Shown here: positions 28,336-38,604 of the stretch, one piece after another
Layout: each line of letters opens with the position of its first letter
How positions within the stretch are numbered: the stretch's first letter is position 1
Source: Vaginimicrobium propionicum
GTDB lineage: Bacteria; Actinomycetota; Actinomycetes; Propionibacteriales; Propionibacteriaceae
DNA length: 64,000 nucleotides
Reading direction: 5' to 3'
Assembly: GCF_900155645.1 (NCBI RefSeq)
Contig: NZ_LT706985.1
Span: forward strand, 62,001 to 126,000
Notes under the pieces: model-generated
Databases searched by the model: none
Told to the model about the DNA's origin: nothing
The model's input: only the letters and a program-made list of their open reading frames with translations
Translations under genes and position numbers: made by a program

Positions 28336-29998
28336 ACCGGTGAACACCAAATTTGCGAAAGCAGGCCGTTACGTCGTCATCGCGATAGCGGTGGTGGCAC
28401 CGGTCACTTTTTTAGCTATTTTTTTCCTCTGGCCAGTAGTAAAAATGATCGCCATGGGCGTTGTCGGAACTGGTATTGGTTCCACAAGTCTGGCTGACGT
28501 TCTATCAAGACGTCGAATTTGGCAAGTCCTGGGCATGACCGTCTATATGGCTATAGGCGGCACCCTGGGGTCGGTGATTCTAGGTGTCCCAGGCGCTTAC
28601 GTGCTATACCGGTTAAAGTTACCCGGCCAAAGCTGGCTTAGGGCATTCGTAACTATTCCTTTCGTATTGCCAGTGATGGCAGTGGCAGTGGGCTTCAGCT
28701 CGCTTTTCGGCTCGGGTGCTCCGTTGAGTTCCTTGGGTTTAATGGGGACAAAAACGCTAGTCATTGCGGCAATGGTGTTTTTCAATTATTCGCTGGTAGT
28801 CCGCGTGGTTGGCCCGCTTTGGGCAGGTCTTGACCCGCGGGCGGAAGAGGCAGCAGCAGTGCTTGGAGCTAATCCGACACGAGTTTTCTTAACGGTCACC
28901 TTGCCGAGATTGGTGCCAGCGATCTGCTCGGCAGCTTCTATGGTTTTTCTTTTCTGTGCCTCGGCCTATGCCCTGGTACAGATATTAGGTGGGCCTGGTG
29001 CCACTACTTTAGAGGCGGAAATTTATAACGAAACTGTCGCTTATATGGACTACCGGGCAGCCGCTGTGCTGTCGATAATGCAGCTAATAGTGGTGGTTTG
29101 CGCCCTGACTATCTCAGAAATGTTGCGTTCCAGAGTTGAACGTAGACATAAAGTGGCGGTCACTCCACGACCCAAGCCAGTCCGGGTGGCCGATTTGCCA
29201 GCCATATTCATCACCGCGGTGACTGTAGTTTTTCTACTTGGTGCACCCCTAGTCGGCTTAGTGGTGCGTTCTCTTCAACGCGGTGGCCACTGGACGATCC
29301 AGAATTTCCTTGATCTAGGCGACCCGGGTGCCGCATCAGTCCTAGAAACATCAGTGCTCAACTCTTTGTTTATTTCGTTTTCTACAGCTTTGGCTGCTAC
29401 CGCAATAGCTATTGCTGTGGGTTTGACTCTCAGTGTGGTGTTATCCAGGCGACCAAAAAATCGCTACGCAAAACAGGCCGTGAAAATACTAGATGTACTC
29501 TTTATGCTCCCACTAGGTGTCTCAGCAGTAACTGTAGGCTTTGGATTCTTAGTGACGCTTTCTGGGCCGCCGTTGAAACTTGCTACCTCATGGTGGTTAG
29601 TGCCGATCGCCCAAGCCATTGTGGCTATTCCGATGGTGGCCAGAACAGTCTTGCCCGCTATGCGAGCTATAGATCCTCGCCAACGTGAGGCTGCCAGTGC
29701 TTTGGGCGCTAGCCCGTCGCGTGTGCTAGCCACCATTGACGGTCCATACCTATTGCGTACCGGCGTGGTTGCAGCAGGTTTCGCATTCGCTATCTCAATG
29801 GGTGAGTTTGGCGCCACCTCTTTCTTGGCCCGCCCAGCAACCGCAACTTTGCCGGTAGCGATTTACACGCTTGCATCTCGTCCAGGCGCCACTGAACAGG
29901 GGATGGCTATGGCTGCTTCGGTGCTTTTGGCAAGCGTGACCGCAGTAATAATGATTATCGTTGAACGGCTCAGGCCGCCTAATGCAGTTTTAATGTAA
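28328..29998 (+). CDS. thiP: Thiamine ABC transporter permease
   Basis: Double-length membrane permease, 556 residues, with two binding-protein-dependent transport halves as in ThiP. Each half has an EAA-type loop (PRAEEAAAVLGANPTRVF and PRQREAASALGASPSRVL). The GTG at 28328 overlaps the thiB stop by 8 bases; GTG 28340 is an alternative start. About twelve membrane segments are expected. Confidence 0.95.
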   Translation: MSKPVNTKFAKAGRYVVIAIAVVAPVTFLAIFFLWPVVKMIAMGVVGTGIGSTSLADVLSRRRIWQVLGMTVYMAIGGTLGSVILGVPGAYVLYRLKLPGQSWLRAFVTIPFVLPVMAVAVGFSSLFGSGAPLSSLGLMGTKTLVIAAMVFFNYSLVVRVVGPLWAGLDPRAEEAAAVLGANPTRVFLTVTLPRLVPAICSAASMVFLFCASAYALVQILGGPGATTLEAEIYNETVAYMDYRAAAVLSIMQLIVVVCALTISEMLRSRVERRHKVAVTPRPKPVRVADLPAIFITAVTVVFLLGAPLVGLVVRSLQRGGHWTIQNFLDLGDPGAASVLETSVLNSLFISFSTALAATAIAIAVGLTLSVVLSRRPKNRYAKQAVKILDVLFMLPLGVSAVTVGFGFLVTLSGPPLKLATSWWLVPIAQAIVAIPMVARTVLPAMRAIDPRQREAASALGASPSRVLATIDGPYLLRTGVVAAGFAFAISMGEFGATSFLARPATATLPVAIYTLASRPGATEQGMAMAASVLLASVTAVIMIIVERLRPPNAVLM

Positions 29999-30005
29999 GG
30001 CAGAT

Positions 30006-31007
30006 ATGTCAGGTTTGAAAGTGGCGGATGTCTCTGTCATATATGACGAGGTCAAAGCCGTAGACAAAGTGAGTTTTGAGGTGCCTAGCGGCCAAATTGT
30101 GGCTTTACTCGGCCCATCCGGTTCCGGTAAATCATCGCTGCTAAGAGCGGTGCTCGGCTTAGAACCGATAACTTCTGGCCAAATCACGTGGGACGGTGAA
30201 AACCTGGCTGGCATCCCCACTTATAAACGTGGGTTCGGGTTAATGTTTCAAGACGGGCAGCTTTTCCCGCACCAAAACGTGGCTGGCAACGTCGGATACG
30301 GGTTAAAACACACTGGATTGAGCGCTGAAGCTGCACATCAGCGAGTCACTGATCTACTTCAGCTTGTTGGATTAGCCGATTTTGGTTCGCGTCAAATAAC
30401 TGAGATGTCTGGTGGGCAAGCTCAGCGGGTGGCGTTAGCGCGCTCACTGGCGCCCCATCCCAAATTGCTCGCCTTGGATGAACCACTATCAGCTCTAGAT
30501 AGGTCATTGCGGGAATGGTTATCGGTAGAGCTGCGTCGCATTTTGACGCAATCAAAAACTGCTGGACTATATGTCACCCACGACCAGGATGAGGCGTTCA
30601 CCGTTGCTGATCGTATCGGTGTGCTTATTGATGGAAAAATGATGGCTTTCGGCACCCCAGCCCAAGTCTGGACGCAGCCTGGCACCAAAAAAGTCGCCGA
30701 GTTTTTGGGATACGGCCCATTTATTTCAGCGCAGACAGCAAACAAATGTCGGCTGAATGTGGAGGGTGACTTGATCGGGCTAGCTCCTGGTGCCTTAAGA
30801 GTTAAATTTCGGTCTGCAGGCGATATTGCCTTACCTGTCACCTCAGTTAGGGCTCAGCGAGGTAAGGCTGAGGTAGGGGTTAGGTTGCCAGATGACCAGA
30901 TAGCTAAAGCCACCTCCGTGCTAGTGCCCGAGGTGGAGGATCTACGTCCAGGCGATGAAGTTCAGCTGGAGTGGGCGGTCAACCTCGCCGTGCAAGTGGT
31001 TGAATAA
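30006..31007 (+). CDS. thiQ: Thiamine ABC transporter ATP-binding protein
   Basis: ATPase of 333 residues. Walker A GPSGSGKSS, Q-loop LMFQDGQLFPH, signature MSGGQAQR, Walker B LLALDEPLSALD and the switch His in VTHDQDEA are all intact. About 100 C-terminal residues beyond the ATPase core form a TOBE-like regulatory part, longer than in enterobacterial ThiQ. It lies 7 bp after thiP and completes the operon. Confidence 0.93.
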   Translation: MSGLKVADVSVIYDEVKAVDKVSFEVPSGQIVALLGPSGSGKSSLLRAVLGLEPITSGQITWDGENLAGIPTYKRGFGLMFQDGQLFPHQNVAGNVGYGLKHTGLSAEAAHQRVTDLLQLVGLADFGSRQITEMSGGQAQRVALARSLAPHPKLLALDEPLSALDRSLREWLSVELRRILTQSKTAGLYVTHDQDEAFTVADRIGVLIDGKMMAFGTPAQVWTQPGTKKVAEFLGYGPFISAQTANKCRLNVEGDLIGLAPGALRVKFRSAGDIALPVTSVRAQRGKAEVGVRLPDDQIAKATSVLVPEVEDLRPGDEVQLEWAVNLAVQVVE

Positions 31008-31079
31008 CCGCAACCTTGCCTCTAGCGTCTATTAAGATTATCCAAGACCGCTGTGACTAGCCATTAGTGAGGGGGTGCC

Positions 31080-34000
31080 GTGCTCCAACTGGTTGTAATT
31101 CACGCAGTTTTCGCTTTATTAGCGCCGGTTGCGATGAAATATCTGCACAATAAGACATACGTGTTGGCAGCTTTAGTGCCGGCCTCGGCAGCAATTTGGA
31201 CGGGGCTTCAAACCCCGAGGGTCTTAGCTGGCGATTATCCAACTCAAAGTTTTGAATGGGTGTCGATGCTGGGGCTAAATATCACCTTTCGCCTAGATGT
31301 GTTGAGCTGGTTAATGGGCTTGATAGTCGGCGGTGTTGGAGCACTCATACTAATCTACTGTGCTGGATATTTCGCTAAAGAAGCCAGCGCGATGGGGCGA
31401 TTCTGTGGCGTTTTTGTGGCATTCGCTGGCGCCATGTTTGGGTTGGTTACCACGAATAACACCTTGTCAATGTATCTTTTCTGGGAATTGACAACGGTTT
31501 TTAGTTATCTTCTTATTGGCCATTATCACGAGCGTCAAACATCCAGGCAGGCTGCCACTAGAGCAATTACCATCACCACTGCTGGTGGGTTAGCGATGCT
31601 GGCTGGCATTATCATGCTCGGCGTTTGCAAAGGCGGCTCATTTGAACTAGACGAGCTAGTTGCGGCAGCCTCTTCGGGGGCGCTTATCGCCGAGAATGGA
31701 CGAGCTTTCATCTGGGGGAGCATCGTGCTCGTACTATTGGGTGCGATAACTAAGTCCGCCCAAATTCCATTCCATTTTTGGTTACCTGCCGCAATGGCTG
31801 CCCCGACACCTGTTAGTGGTTATCTTCATGCCGCAGCGATGGTGAAGGCTGGCGTCTATTTAGTTGCCAGATTAGCTCCCGGATTCGGTGACATAAATGT
31901 CTGGCGTTGGTTGATTCTAACGGTCGGGTTAGGAACAATGCTCTTGGGTGGCGTGCGTGCCATGCGACAATTCGACCTCAAGCTACTGTTGGCCTATGGC
32001 ACTATCAGCCAACTGGGTTTCATTATTACGCTGGTAGGTTTTGGCACTCAAGCAGTAATGCTTGCCGGTTTGGTGATGTTAGTCTCGCATGCGCTATTCA
32101 AGGCAACATTATTTATGGTGGTAGGCACTATCGATCATGAGCTTGGTACCCGAGATTTACGCAAACTTTCTGGTCTAGCTAAAACTATGCCGGGTCTGAT
32201 GACGATAGCTGTAGTGGCTGCAGCGTCTATGGCTGGCATTCCACCGACCCTAGGTTTCTTAGGTAAAGAATCTGCTTTGGCCGCGCTCTTTGAAGCCGGT
32301 GCCCTCGGCCAAGCTACTTTCCTAGTAGTAATCGCTGGTTCTGTTTTGACTGTGGCATATTCGCTGAGATTCCTGTGGGGAGCCTTCATAGATACACCAG
32401 ATGTTGCTCCACTTCAGCCACGAAGAATTAGCGCATTACTGATCGCACCAATGGCTTTGCTTGCCTTTGGGTGCTTAACTTTCGGCTTTTTTGCTGACCA
32501 AATAGCCCAGGCCTTTGATGCTTTTGTTGCTACCGTTCCCGGAGAGCCTGGACATTTAGCTCTGTGGTCAGGTATTAACCCAGCACTAGGAGCCAGCGTG
32601 ATAATAATCTTCACTGGTATTTGGGTTTTCTGGCGCTATGGTCGAGTATTGGTAGCTCCAGATCGAAAACGTGTTTTGCCATTTGCTGAAGACGTCTATC
32701 GGTCGATTATTCGAGGGCTAAACAATCTGTCTATCGATGTCACTGCTAAAGTTCAGCGTGGCTCATTACCTGCATACCTGTCGATGATGTTTGCGGTGAT
32801 GCTGGTAGGTGTCGGCCTGGTTTCCATACTTGGGGATGTTTCCTTGCCTACCAGGATCCGTTTGTGGGATCACCCTTTGCAAGCTGCGGTGTGCGCTGTT
32901 TCTGTTGTAGCCACGATCTACGTTGTGCGCGCTAGACGCCGAATGCGAGCGGTATTAATAATGGCTTTCATCGGGTATGCCACCACACTAATTTTTGTGC
33001 TTCAAGGTGCCCCTGACTTGGCCTTGACGCAAGCCCTAGTGGAATCCGTTTCACTAGTAGTTTTCGTGCTTGTTTTGCGTCGCTTGCCACCCTTCTTTTC
33101 CAATCGGCCATATACGAGTTCACGAATATCTCGAATGATAACGGGGGCTGTTGTCGGCATTGCTTCGGCGCTGCTTATCTGGATCGCCACCAACGCCCGC
33201 ATCCACTATCCGGTTACCGTCGATTATCCGAAAGAAGTTTTTGAATTCGGTTACGGCCTAAATATCGTAAACGTGACCTTGGTCGACACTAGGGCGTGGG
33301 ACACTATCGGCGAGATTTCGGTGCTCCTAGCGGCAGCCACCGGCGTTGCTTCGCTGATTTTCTTGAAGTTGCGTCCTAAACAGGATCTGCGTCCAAACAT
33401 TCGCGCGGCAGTAGAGACGAAGAAGGTTTGGGCTGTAGACAAGACTGACCCTATAGCCGCTGTCGCTGCCCCGAAAGCTAGTGTCGCCCCTAGTCGTGGC
33501 AATATTTGGTTGGCTGGGTCGCTAACTTTAGCTAGAGTGCGGCGCTCCTTAATTTTTGAAATGGGTGCGCGCCTAATTTTCCATCCGCTGATGGTGTTCA
33601 GTGTTTTTTTGTTGATGGCTGGCCACAACGCTCCGGGTGGCGGTTTTGCTGGCGGCATGGTAGCTGGCATAGCGTTAGTAATCCGCTATCTAGCAGGTGG
33701 ACGTTTCGAGCTAGCTATTGCCGCCAGAGGCAACCGTCCGGTGATTTTCCTTGGCGGGGGCATGTTGATCGCTACCTCAGCAGCCTTAGCTCCAGTGCTT
33801 TTTGGTGGGACGGTACTCCAAACCACGGTCATTGATCTTGATATTCCGGCGTGGGGTCAAGCCCACATAGCGTCTGCCTTGGGATTCGATATTGGCGTTT
33901 ATCTAATCGTCATCGGCATGGTTTTAAGCCTGTTATCAAGTTTGGGTGGCCAGATAGATTTCCAGGCAGAAAAACAAGGTGAACGTCCTGTAGAAGTGTC

Positions 34001-34091
34001 CTTTGACAACCCAAGCGCTTTAAGTACGGAAACCATCGAGGTAATTGACGAAAGAGAATTCGAAGCTGCTAGTCAAGGGGGCAAGAAATGA
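31080..34091 (+). CDS. mrpA: Na+/H+ antiporter subunit A (MrpA-MrpB fusion)
   Basis: Large membrane subunit of the Mrp antiporter, 1003 residues. The first about 500 residues form the NuoL-like proton channel part (FWELTTVFSYLLIGH, AQIPFHFWLPAAMAAPTPVS, HALFKATLFMVVG). The middle carries the DUF4040/MnhB-type region (DLALTQALVES), and the last about 150 residues match MrpB (MAGHNAPGGGFAGGMVAGIA). The AB fusion is usual in actinobacteria. GTG 31080 is preceded by GAGGGGG. It is the first of six tightly overlapping genes; the Mrp complex exports Na+ in exchange for H+. Confidence 0.95.
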   Translation: MLQLVVIHAVFALLAPVAMKYLHNKTYVLAALVPASAAIWTGLQTPRVLAGDYPTQSFEWVSMLGLNITFRLDVLSWLMGLIVGGVGALILIYCAGYFAKEASAMGRFCGVFVAFAGAMFGLVTTNNTLSMYLFWELTTVFSYLLIGHYHERQTSRQAATRAITITTAGGLAMLAGIIMLGVCKGGSFELDELVAAASSGALIAENGRAFIWGSIVLVLLGAITKSAQIPFHFWLPAAMAAPTPVSGYLHAAAMVKAGVYLVARLAPGFGDINVWRWLILTVGLGTMLLGGVRAMRQFDLKLLLAYGTISQLGFIITLVGFGTQAVMLAGLVMLVSHALFKATLFMVVGTIDHELGTRDLRKLSGLAKTMPGLMTIAVVAAASMAGIPPTLGFLGKESALAALFEAGALGQATFLVVIAGSVLTVAYSLRFLWGAFIDTPDVAPLQPRRISALLIAPMALLAFGCLTFGFFADQIAQAFDAFVATVPGEPGHLALWSGINPALGASVIIIFTGIWVFWRYGRVLVAPDRKRVLPFAEDVYRSIIRGLNNLSIDVTAKVQRGSLPAYLSMMFAVMLVGVGLVSILGDVSLPTRIRLWDHPLQAAVCAVSVVATIYVVRARRRMRAVLIMAFIGYATTLIFVLQGAPDLALTQALVESVSLVVFVLVLRRLPPFFSNRPYTSSRISRMITGAVVGIASALLIWIATNARIHYPVTVDYPKEVFEFGYGLNIVNVTLVDTRAWDTIGEISVLLAAATGVASLIFLKLRPKQDLRPNIRAAVETKKVWAVDKTDPIAAVAAPKASVAPSRGNIWLAGSLTLARVRRSLIFEMGARLIFHPLMVFSVFLLMAGHNAPGGGFAGGMVAGIALVIRYLAGGRFELAIAARGNRPVIFLGGGMLIATSAALAPVLFGGTVLQTTVIDLDIPAWGQAHIASALGFDIGVYLIVIGMVLSLLSSLGGQIDFQAEKQGERPVEVSFDNPSALSTETIEVIDEREFEAASQGGKK

Positions 34092-34594
34092 TTGACACCA
34101 CCCCTTCATTAGCATTACTAATTTTGGTTGCAGTGCTGGTGGGTACTGGCGTGACACTGGTACTCGAACGATCCTTGTCCAGGGTTGCTATTGGGTCTTG
34201 TCTGCTCACTTATGGCATAAATATCATGATTCTCATGGCCGGCGGGCGTGCCGGCGGGCCGCCAATCTTGGGGCAAACCGAGCCGGAGGACATGGCTGAT
34301 CCGTTGCCTCAAGCCATGATATTGACCGCAATCGTCATCGGGCTAGCGTTAACTGCTTTCATGCTGGCGATGAGTTACCGCACTTGGCAGCTGAATGGTA
34401 ATGATGAGGTTCAAGACGACCGCGAAGATCGCCGCATCGCTATTGACGCAGCCAAGGGTGACATCAACGACCGTACCACCGACGATTCCGGCCTATCCAC
34501 AGAAGAAACTGCCGATGAACAGCGTGATGAGACGAGTGAGGCTGGCGCTAGAGCCTCAGACCACAAGCCAGCAGATAAGAGGGTAGAAGCATGA
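34088..34594 (+). CDS. mrpC: Na+/H+ antiporter subunit C
   Basis: NuoK-like small subunit, 168 residues, with three membrane helices in the first about 100 residues (IGSCLLTYGINIMILM and MILTAIVIGLALTAFM). The charged 65-residue C-terminal tail is longer than in most MrpC proteins. The ATG overlaps the mrpA stop (ATGA) and its own stop overlaps mrpD. Confidence 0.93.
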   Translation: MIDTTPSLALLILVAVLVGTGVTLVLERSLSRVAIGSCLLTYGINIMILMAGGRAGGPPILGQTEPEDMADPLPQAMILTAIVIGLALTAFMLAMSYRTWQLNGNDEVQDDREDRRIAIDAAKGDINDRTTDDSGLSTEETADEQRDETSEAGARASDHKPADKRVEA

Positions 34595-36192
34595 ACTGGC
34601 TACTGACCCTGCCTGTCTTGGTGCCGTTCGTTGCAGCGGCAGTGACACTATTGATGACTCGCCATTATAAAGCACAGCGTGTCGTCGGGTTAGCAGCCTT
34701 GTCGATTGTTCTGGCAACGTCTTTCCTCATCCTCTATGCGACCAAAGATGGCCCAATTTCCTTAGACGTAGGGGAGTGGGCTGCGCCAGTCGGAATTACT
34801 CTAGTTGCTGACCGGCTTAGCGCATTAATGCTAGTCGTCAGCGTTTTTGTGACTTTGTGCGTGATGATTTACTCGGTCTCCGAAGGTTTCGAGAATGACC
34901 GCGTGCCGCTCTCAGTGTTTTATCCGAGCTTCCTAATTTTATCTGCCGGGGTCTCTAACGCTTTCCTAACCGGCGATTTATTCAATCTTTACGTCGGTTT
35001 TGAGATCCTATTGGTGGCCTCATTCGTGCTGATAATGTTGGGCGGCACCCGTGAGAGGTTGCGTTCGGGCACTGTCTATGTTGTGGTTTCGATGGTCAGC
35101 TCATCTATTTTCTTAATCGCCTTATCCATGGTTTACGCTGCGACCGGCACCGTTAATATGGCTCAACTAGCCATTCGGCTACCGCAAATTGATTCGGGCA
35201 CCGCCGGGCTCATTCAAGTAATGCTGTTGCTCGCTTTCGGGGTTAAAGCTGCCGTCTTCCCATTATCGGCCTGGTTGCCTGATTCGTATCCGACTGCCCC
35301 TGCGCCGGTAACTGCTGTTTTTGCTGGCTTATTAACTAAGGTTGGCATTTACGCCATTATCCGTACCCAAACTTTATTGTTCGGTCATTCCGAAATGAAT
35401 TCTTGGCTACTGGGTATTGGAGTCTTAACGATGGTTGTTGGCATTCTTGGCGCGGTGGCTCAAGATGACATTAAACGCCTACTTAGCTTCACTCTGGTTT
35501 CTCACATTGGCTTTATGCTTTGGGGTGTCGGTACCGGCACAGTTGACGGTCTGAGCGCAGCAATTTTCTACACTGCCCACCACATCATGGTTCAAACAGC
35601 GTTATTCTTAGTTGCTGGCCTGATGGATCGGGTTGGCGGGACAACATCCCTAGTGCGGCTAGGAGGGTTACTTAAAGCCTGGCCGCTGCTTGCGGTGCTA
35701 TACCTGGTGCCTGCCTTAAACCTTGCTGGTATCCCTCCGATGTCTGGATTCTTAGGAAAGATCGGTTTAATTCGGGCATCGGCTCAGGTTGGCGGCCCCG
35801 TTCAATATGTGGTCATTGCTGCTGGGCTGGTGACTTCACTGTTGACTCTTTACGCGCTTATTAGGGCTTGGAATATGGCTTTCTGGCAGCCTTTGGATGA
35901 GGGGGAAACCCTCGACCCGAATGTCAAACGCACGGTGCCTAAGACGATGACTAGCGCAACTATTATCCTGGTTGGTGCCACACTATTGCTTACTGTTTTC
36001 GCTCGCCCGATCTATGATTTCACCCACAGTGCAGCGCTGTCTTTGAATTCTCGTCAACCCTATATTCGCACTGTCCTGCCAGATTATCAGCGTGGCAAAG
36101 GCGAATCCCAAGAAGTTAATCAGCGGCCGGAGCCTACTGTTACTGCCAGCATGCCGTTGGCTAGCCCAACTCCAGGTGGAGGTGAAAAATGA
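34591..36192 (+). CDS. mrpD: Na+/H+ antiporter subunit D
   Basis: NuoN/NuoM-like channel subunit of 533 residues with about fourteen helices. Conserved stretches are LYVGFEILLVASFVL, KAAVFPLSAWLPDSYPTAP and HHIMVQTALFLVAG, holding the glutamate and lysine residues of the proton path. It overlaps neighbours by 4 bases at both ends. Confidence 0.95.
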   Translation: MNWLLTLPVLVPFVAAAVTLLMTRHYKAQRVVGLAALSIVLATSFLILYATKDGPISLDVGEWAAPVGITLVADRLSALMLVVSVFVTLCVMIYSVSEGFENDRVPLSVFYPSFLILSAGVSNAFLTGDLFNLYVGFEILLVASFVLIMLGGTRERLRSGTVYVVVSMVSSSIFLIALSMVYAATGTVNMAQLAIRLPQIDSGTAGLIQVMLLLAFGVKAAVFPLSAWLPDSYPTAPAPVTAVFAGLLTKVGIYAIIRTQTLLFGHSEMNSWLLGIGVLTMVVGILGAVAQDDIKRLLSFTLVSHIGFMLWGVGTGTVDGLSAAIFYTAHHIMVQTALFLVAGLMDRVGGTTSLVRLGGLLKAWPLLAVLYLVPALNLAGIPPMSGFLGKIGLIRASAQVGGPVQYVVIAAGLVTSLLTLYALIRAWNMAFWQPLDEGETLDPNVKRTVPKTMTSATIILVGATLLLTVFARPIYDFTHSAALSLNSRQPYIRTVLPDYQRGKGESQEVNQRPEPTVTASMPLASPTPGGGEK

Positions 36193-36836
36193 CCCCTACT
36201 ACCCAATCAGTTGGAACAACTCGTCGGGTGCGCAACGCCCGCCCAAGTCTAGTCAGCATCGTGTGGTTGACGATTATTTGGGTGATGCTTTGGGGCGAGT
36301 TTTCAGTGCGTTCCGTTCTAGGTGGTCTAGCCGTAGCGTTCTTAGTGTCGATTGTCATGCCTATGCCGCGCGCCGCCAACGAAAAAATGGTGGTACGTCC
36401 AATCGCAACCGCAAGATTAATCGGGGTGTTTATTTGGGATGTGGTTAAAGCGTCAGCTCACATCACAACTTTTATTGTCACCGGCCGCAAACCTCAAGCC
36501 GCGATTATTCGGGTGCATACTCGCGCCGAATCAGACATTTTCCTCATGCTAACTAGCGCTTTTACAGCTTTAGTCCCAGGTTCGATAGTTATCGAATCCC
36601 ACCGTCTCACTGGCATGATGTACGTTCACGTTTTCGATGTGTCGGGTGAAAATGGTCTACAAGCTGCTCACGATACAGTTTTGCGTCAGGAGGAAAGAAT
36701 TTTGCGCGCTTTCGGGTCTAAACAAACTTTGATTGACGCAGGTTTCGTGCCCTCGGGGTCAATGCGTGCTGGACGACTACCAAAACCTGAACAAGCCAAT
36801 GAAACACAAGAAGACAGTGGGGTGAGAGCGCAGTGA
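36189..36836 (+). CDS. mrpE: Na+/H+ antiporter subunit E
   Basis: MrpE protein of 215 residues: two N-terminal membrane helices (SIVWLTIIWVMLWGEFSVRS) and a cytoplasmic domain with LTSAFTALVPGSIVIE and MYVHVFDV, the family core. It overlaps mrpD and mrpF by 4 bases each. Confidence 0.93.
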   Translation: MTPTTQSVGTTRRVRNARPSLVSIVWLTIIWVMLWGEFSVRSVLGGLAVAFLVSIVMPMPRAANEKMVVRPIATARLIGVFIWDVVKASAHITTFIVTGRKPQAAIIRVHTRAESDIFLMLTSAFTALVPGSIVIESHRLTGMMYVHVFDVSGENGLQAAHDTVLRQEERILRAFGSKQTLIDAGFVPSGSMRAGRLPKPEQANETQEDSGVRAQ

Positions 36837-37147
36837 CTTATGTGTTATGGGCAGGTGCTGTGTTGTTGGCTGTCGCCTTGGCAATAGTTTTGGCGGCGGT
36901 AATTCTTGGTCCAACGTCTATGGAGAGAGCAATTTCATTGGACGTGTTAACTTCAGCGTTAATCTGCATTCTGGTGGTGATAATGGCCGCCAGCGGCAGG
37001 GTCGATTTGATTTCGTTGATCGTGGTCTTATCTGCCGTAGGATTCGTTTCTTCAACAGCTATTGCCAGATTCATTAAGCCAGAAGATAGCGCCCAACCAA
37101 ATCGTAGAACTTTTGCCCAGGCGCGTATCGGCAAGCGAGGCAAATAA
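36833..37147 (+). CDS. mrpF: Na+/H+ antiporter subunit F
   Basis: Small membrane protein of 104 residues with three helices. The segment GPTSMERAISLDVLTS is the MrpF hallmark. It starts with GTG overlapping the mrpE stop, and ends directly before mrpG. Confidence 0.93.
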   Translation: MTYVLWAGAVLLAVALAIVLAAVILGPTSMERAISLDVLTSALICILVVIMAASGRVDLISLIVVLSAVGFVSSTAIARFIKPEDSAQPNRRTFAQARIGKRGK

Positions 37148-37504
37148 ATGGATTGGTCATTAATCGCCAGTGGTATAGGTGTCGCATTTATCTTCTTGGG
37201 GTGCGTACTAACCTTAATTACCGCAGTCGGGTTACTTCGGCTCCCAGATTTGCTTGCCAGAATGCATGCCGCGACTAAACCTCAAGTATTCGGTTTAATG
37301 CTCTTGTGTTTGGGTGGGGCGCTGGTTATGCAGTCCAAAGCTATAGCTGCGACTTTGGCTTTGGTAATGATTCTGCAATTGATATCAGCACCAATTTCAG
37401 CTCACATGCTTTCGAATGCGGCTTTCAAAGCAGGTAAGACGAACACGTCCGCTCTAATTCTTGACGAATATAGCGAAGACATCGCTAAGGCTAACGAGAA
37501 TTAA
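37148..37504 (+). CDS. mrpG: Na+/H+ antiporter subunit G
   Basis: Membrane protein of 118 residues with three helices. The hallmark GLLRLPDLLARMHAATKPQ is present. It begins the base after the mrpF stop and is the last gene of the operon. Its stop touches the stop of the convergent crgA gene with no space between, so any terminator must lie within crgA. Confidence 0.93.
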   Translation: MDWSLIASGIGVAFIFLGCVLTLITAVGLLRLPDLLARMHAATKPQVFGLMLLCLGGALVMQSKAIAATLALVMILQLISAPISAHMLSNAAFKAGKTNTSALILDEYSEDIAKANEN

Positions 37505-37825
37505 CTATTTCCACAGGGTAGCTACGCCAAATGATCCGGCGATAAGAGCTAATCCGATAGCAAAATTCCAGTTACCTAGCGCACTCATCCCAGGCACCAT
37601 GGAACCAGCAATGTAGAAGACGATTAGCCACAAAACGCCCAGCAGACCCATGGGTACAAAAACATAAGGCACCCAGTCACGAGGGGCGTCCTTACGCTTC
37701 TCAATGTTCGCTGCAGCACGCGCTTTAGCTATCTTTTCTTCGCGCGCCTTGGCAGCTTTTGCCGGGTTACCGGAGCGTTCTTTGGCTGAGATATCTTCAG
37801 TGTCGTCATTTTTCTTGGCACTCAC
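37505..37825 (-). CDS. crgA: Cell division protein CrgA
   Basis: Actinobacterial CrgA, 106 residues, which works at the division site with FtsZ, FtsQ and penicillin-binding proteins. The N-terminal half is a charged Lys/Ala-rich cytoplasmic region; two membrane helices follow, with the family words PRDWVPYVFVPM, VPGMSALGNWN and LIAGSFGVATLW. It is divergent from the DUF881 gene with a 68-bp spacer, an association common in actinobacteria. Confidence 0.9.
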   Translation of the reverse strand: MSAKKNDDTEDISAKERSGNPAKAAKAREEKIAKARAAANIEKRKDAPRDWVPYVFVPMGLLGVLWLIVFYIAGSMVPGMSALGNWNFAIGLALIAGSFGVATLWK

Positions 37826-37893
37826 GCGGTCAATTATGCCGTCTGGACGCTAAAAACCCTAGTTTAGGTTGCCCAAGCCGATACGCTGATTCA

Positions 37894-38604
37894 GTGGCCA
37901 AGTCTACTTCTGTCATCACGTTAACGGTCTGTGCGCTAGCCGGACTGCTGATTGGTGTGACCGCCTTGACGTCTAGAGGTATTGAGTTGCGTCCAGAACG
38001 CACTCGGGATTTGGCTGAATTAGCCGCGTCTAAAGCCCAAGAAAATCAAGAACTCAAGGAACAAGTTCAAGCCCTGCGCGATGAGATCGCCGAGTTAAGT
38101 GCCGACGATCAACCGGTGGTTGCTGAAGATAATTTAGAAGGCCTCGAGTTAATTAGTGGACTGCGAACAATACATGGCTCAGGGGTTAAGGTGACACTTA
38201 CTGATGCGCCAATAGACGTTGTTGCTCCCGACATTGATGAAGACCTACTGGTAGTCCACCAACAAGACATTCAGGTAGTAGTCAACGCTTTATGGGCTGG
38301 AGGTGCGGACGCCATAGCAATTCAAGGTCAACGGGTGATAGCAACGACAGCGATAAAATGTGTCGGCAATACCATCGTGTTGCACGGCACCCCCTATGCG
38401 CCACCTTACGAGATTGTTGCGATAGGGGAGCAACGCCGGCTAGAAAACAGCCTCGCCGCAGACCCAGGTGTACAGATTTATCGTCAGTACGCCCAAGCCT
38501 ACGATTTGGGCTACGAGCAAGCGCGTGTAGCCGACATCACCATGCCGGCATTTACTGGAGCAGTAGGGCTAGAGTTTGCTACTGCCATAAAATCTGGAGA
38601 TTAG
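37894..38604 (+). CDS. DUF881 family membrane-anchored protein
   Basis: Protein of 236 residues from GTG 37894: one N-terminal membrane segment, a coiled coil ([22 protein letters not shown]), then an extracytoplasmic domain with [13 protein letters not shown] and [25 protein letters not shown] typical of DUF881 (YlxW/YlxX-like). Function unknown; members lie near division genes such as crgA, here divergent to it. The longer upstream frame (from 37759) overlaps crgA and lacks similarity, so I reject it. The end overlaps the convergent leuB by 4 bases. Confidence 0.88.
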   Translation: MAKSTSVITLTVCALAGLLIGVTALTSRGIELRPERTRDLAELAASKAQENQELKEQVQALRDEIAELSADDQPVVAEDNLEGLELISGLRTIHGSGVKVTLTDAPIDVVAPDIDEDLLVVHQQDIQVVVNALWAGGADAIAIQGQRVIATTAIKCVGNTIVLHGTPYAPPYEIVAIGEQRRLENSLAADPGVQIYRQYAQAYDLGYEQARVADITMPAFTGAVGLEFATAIKSGD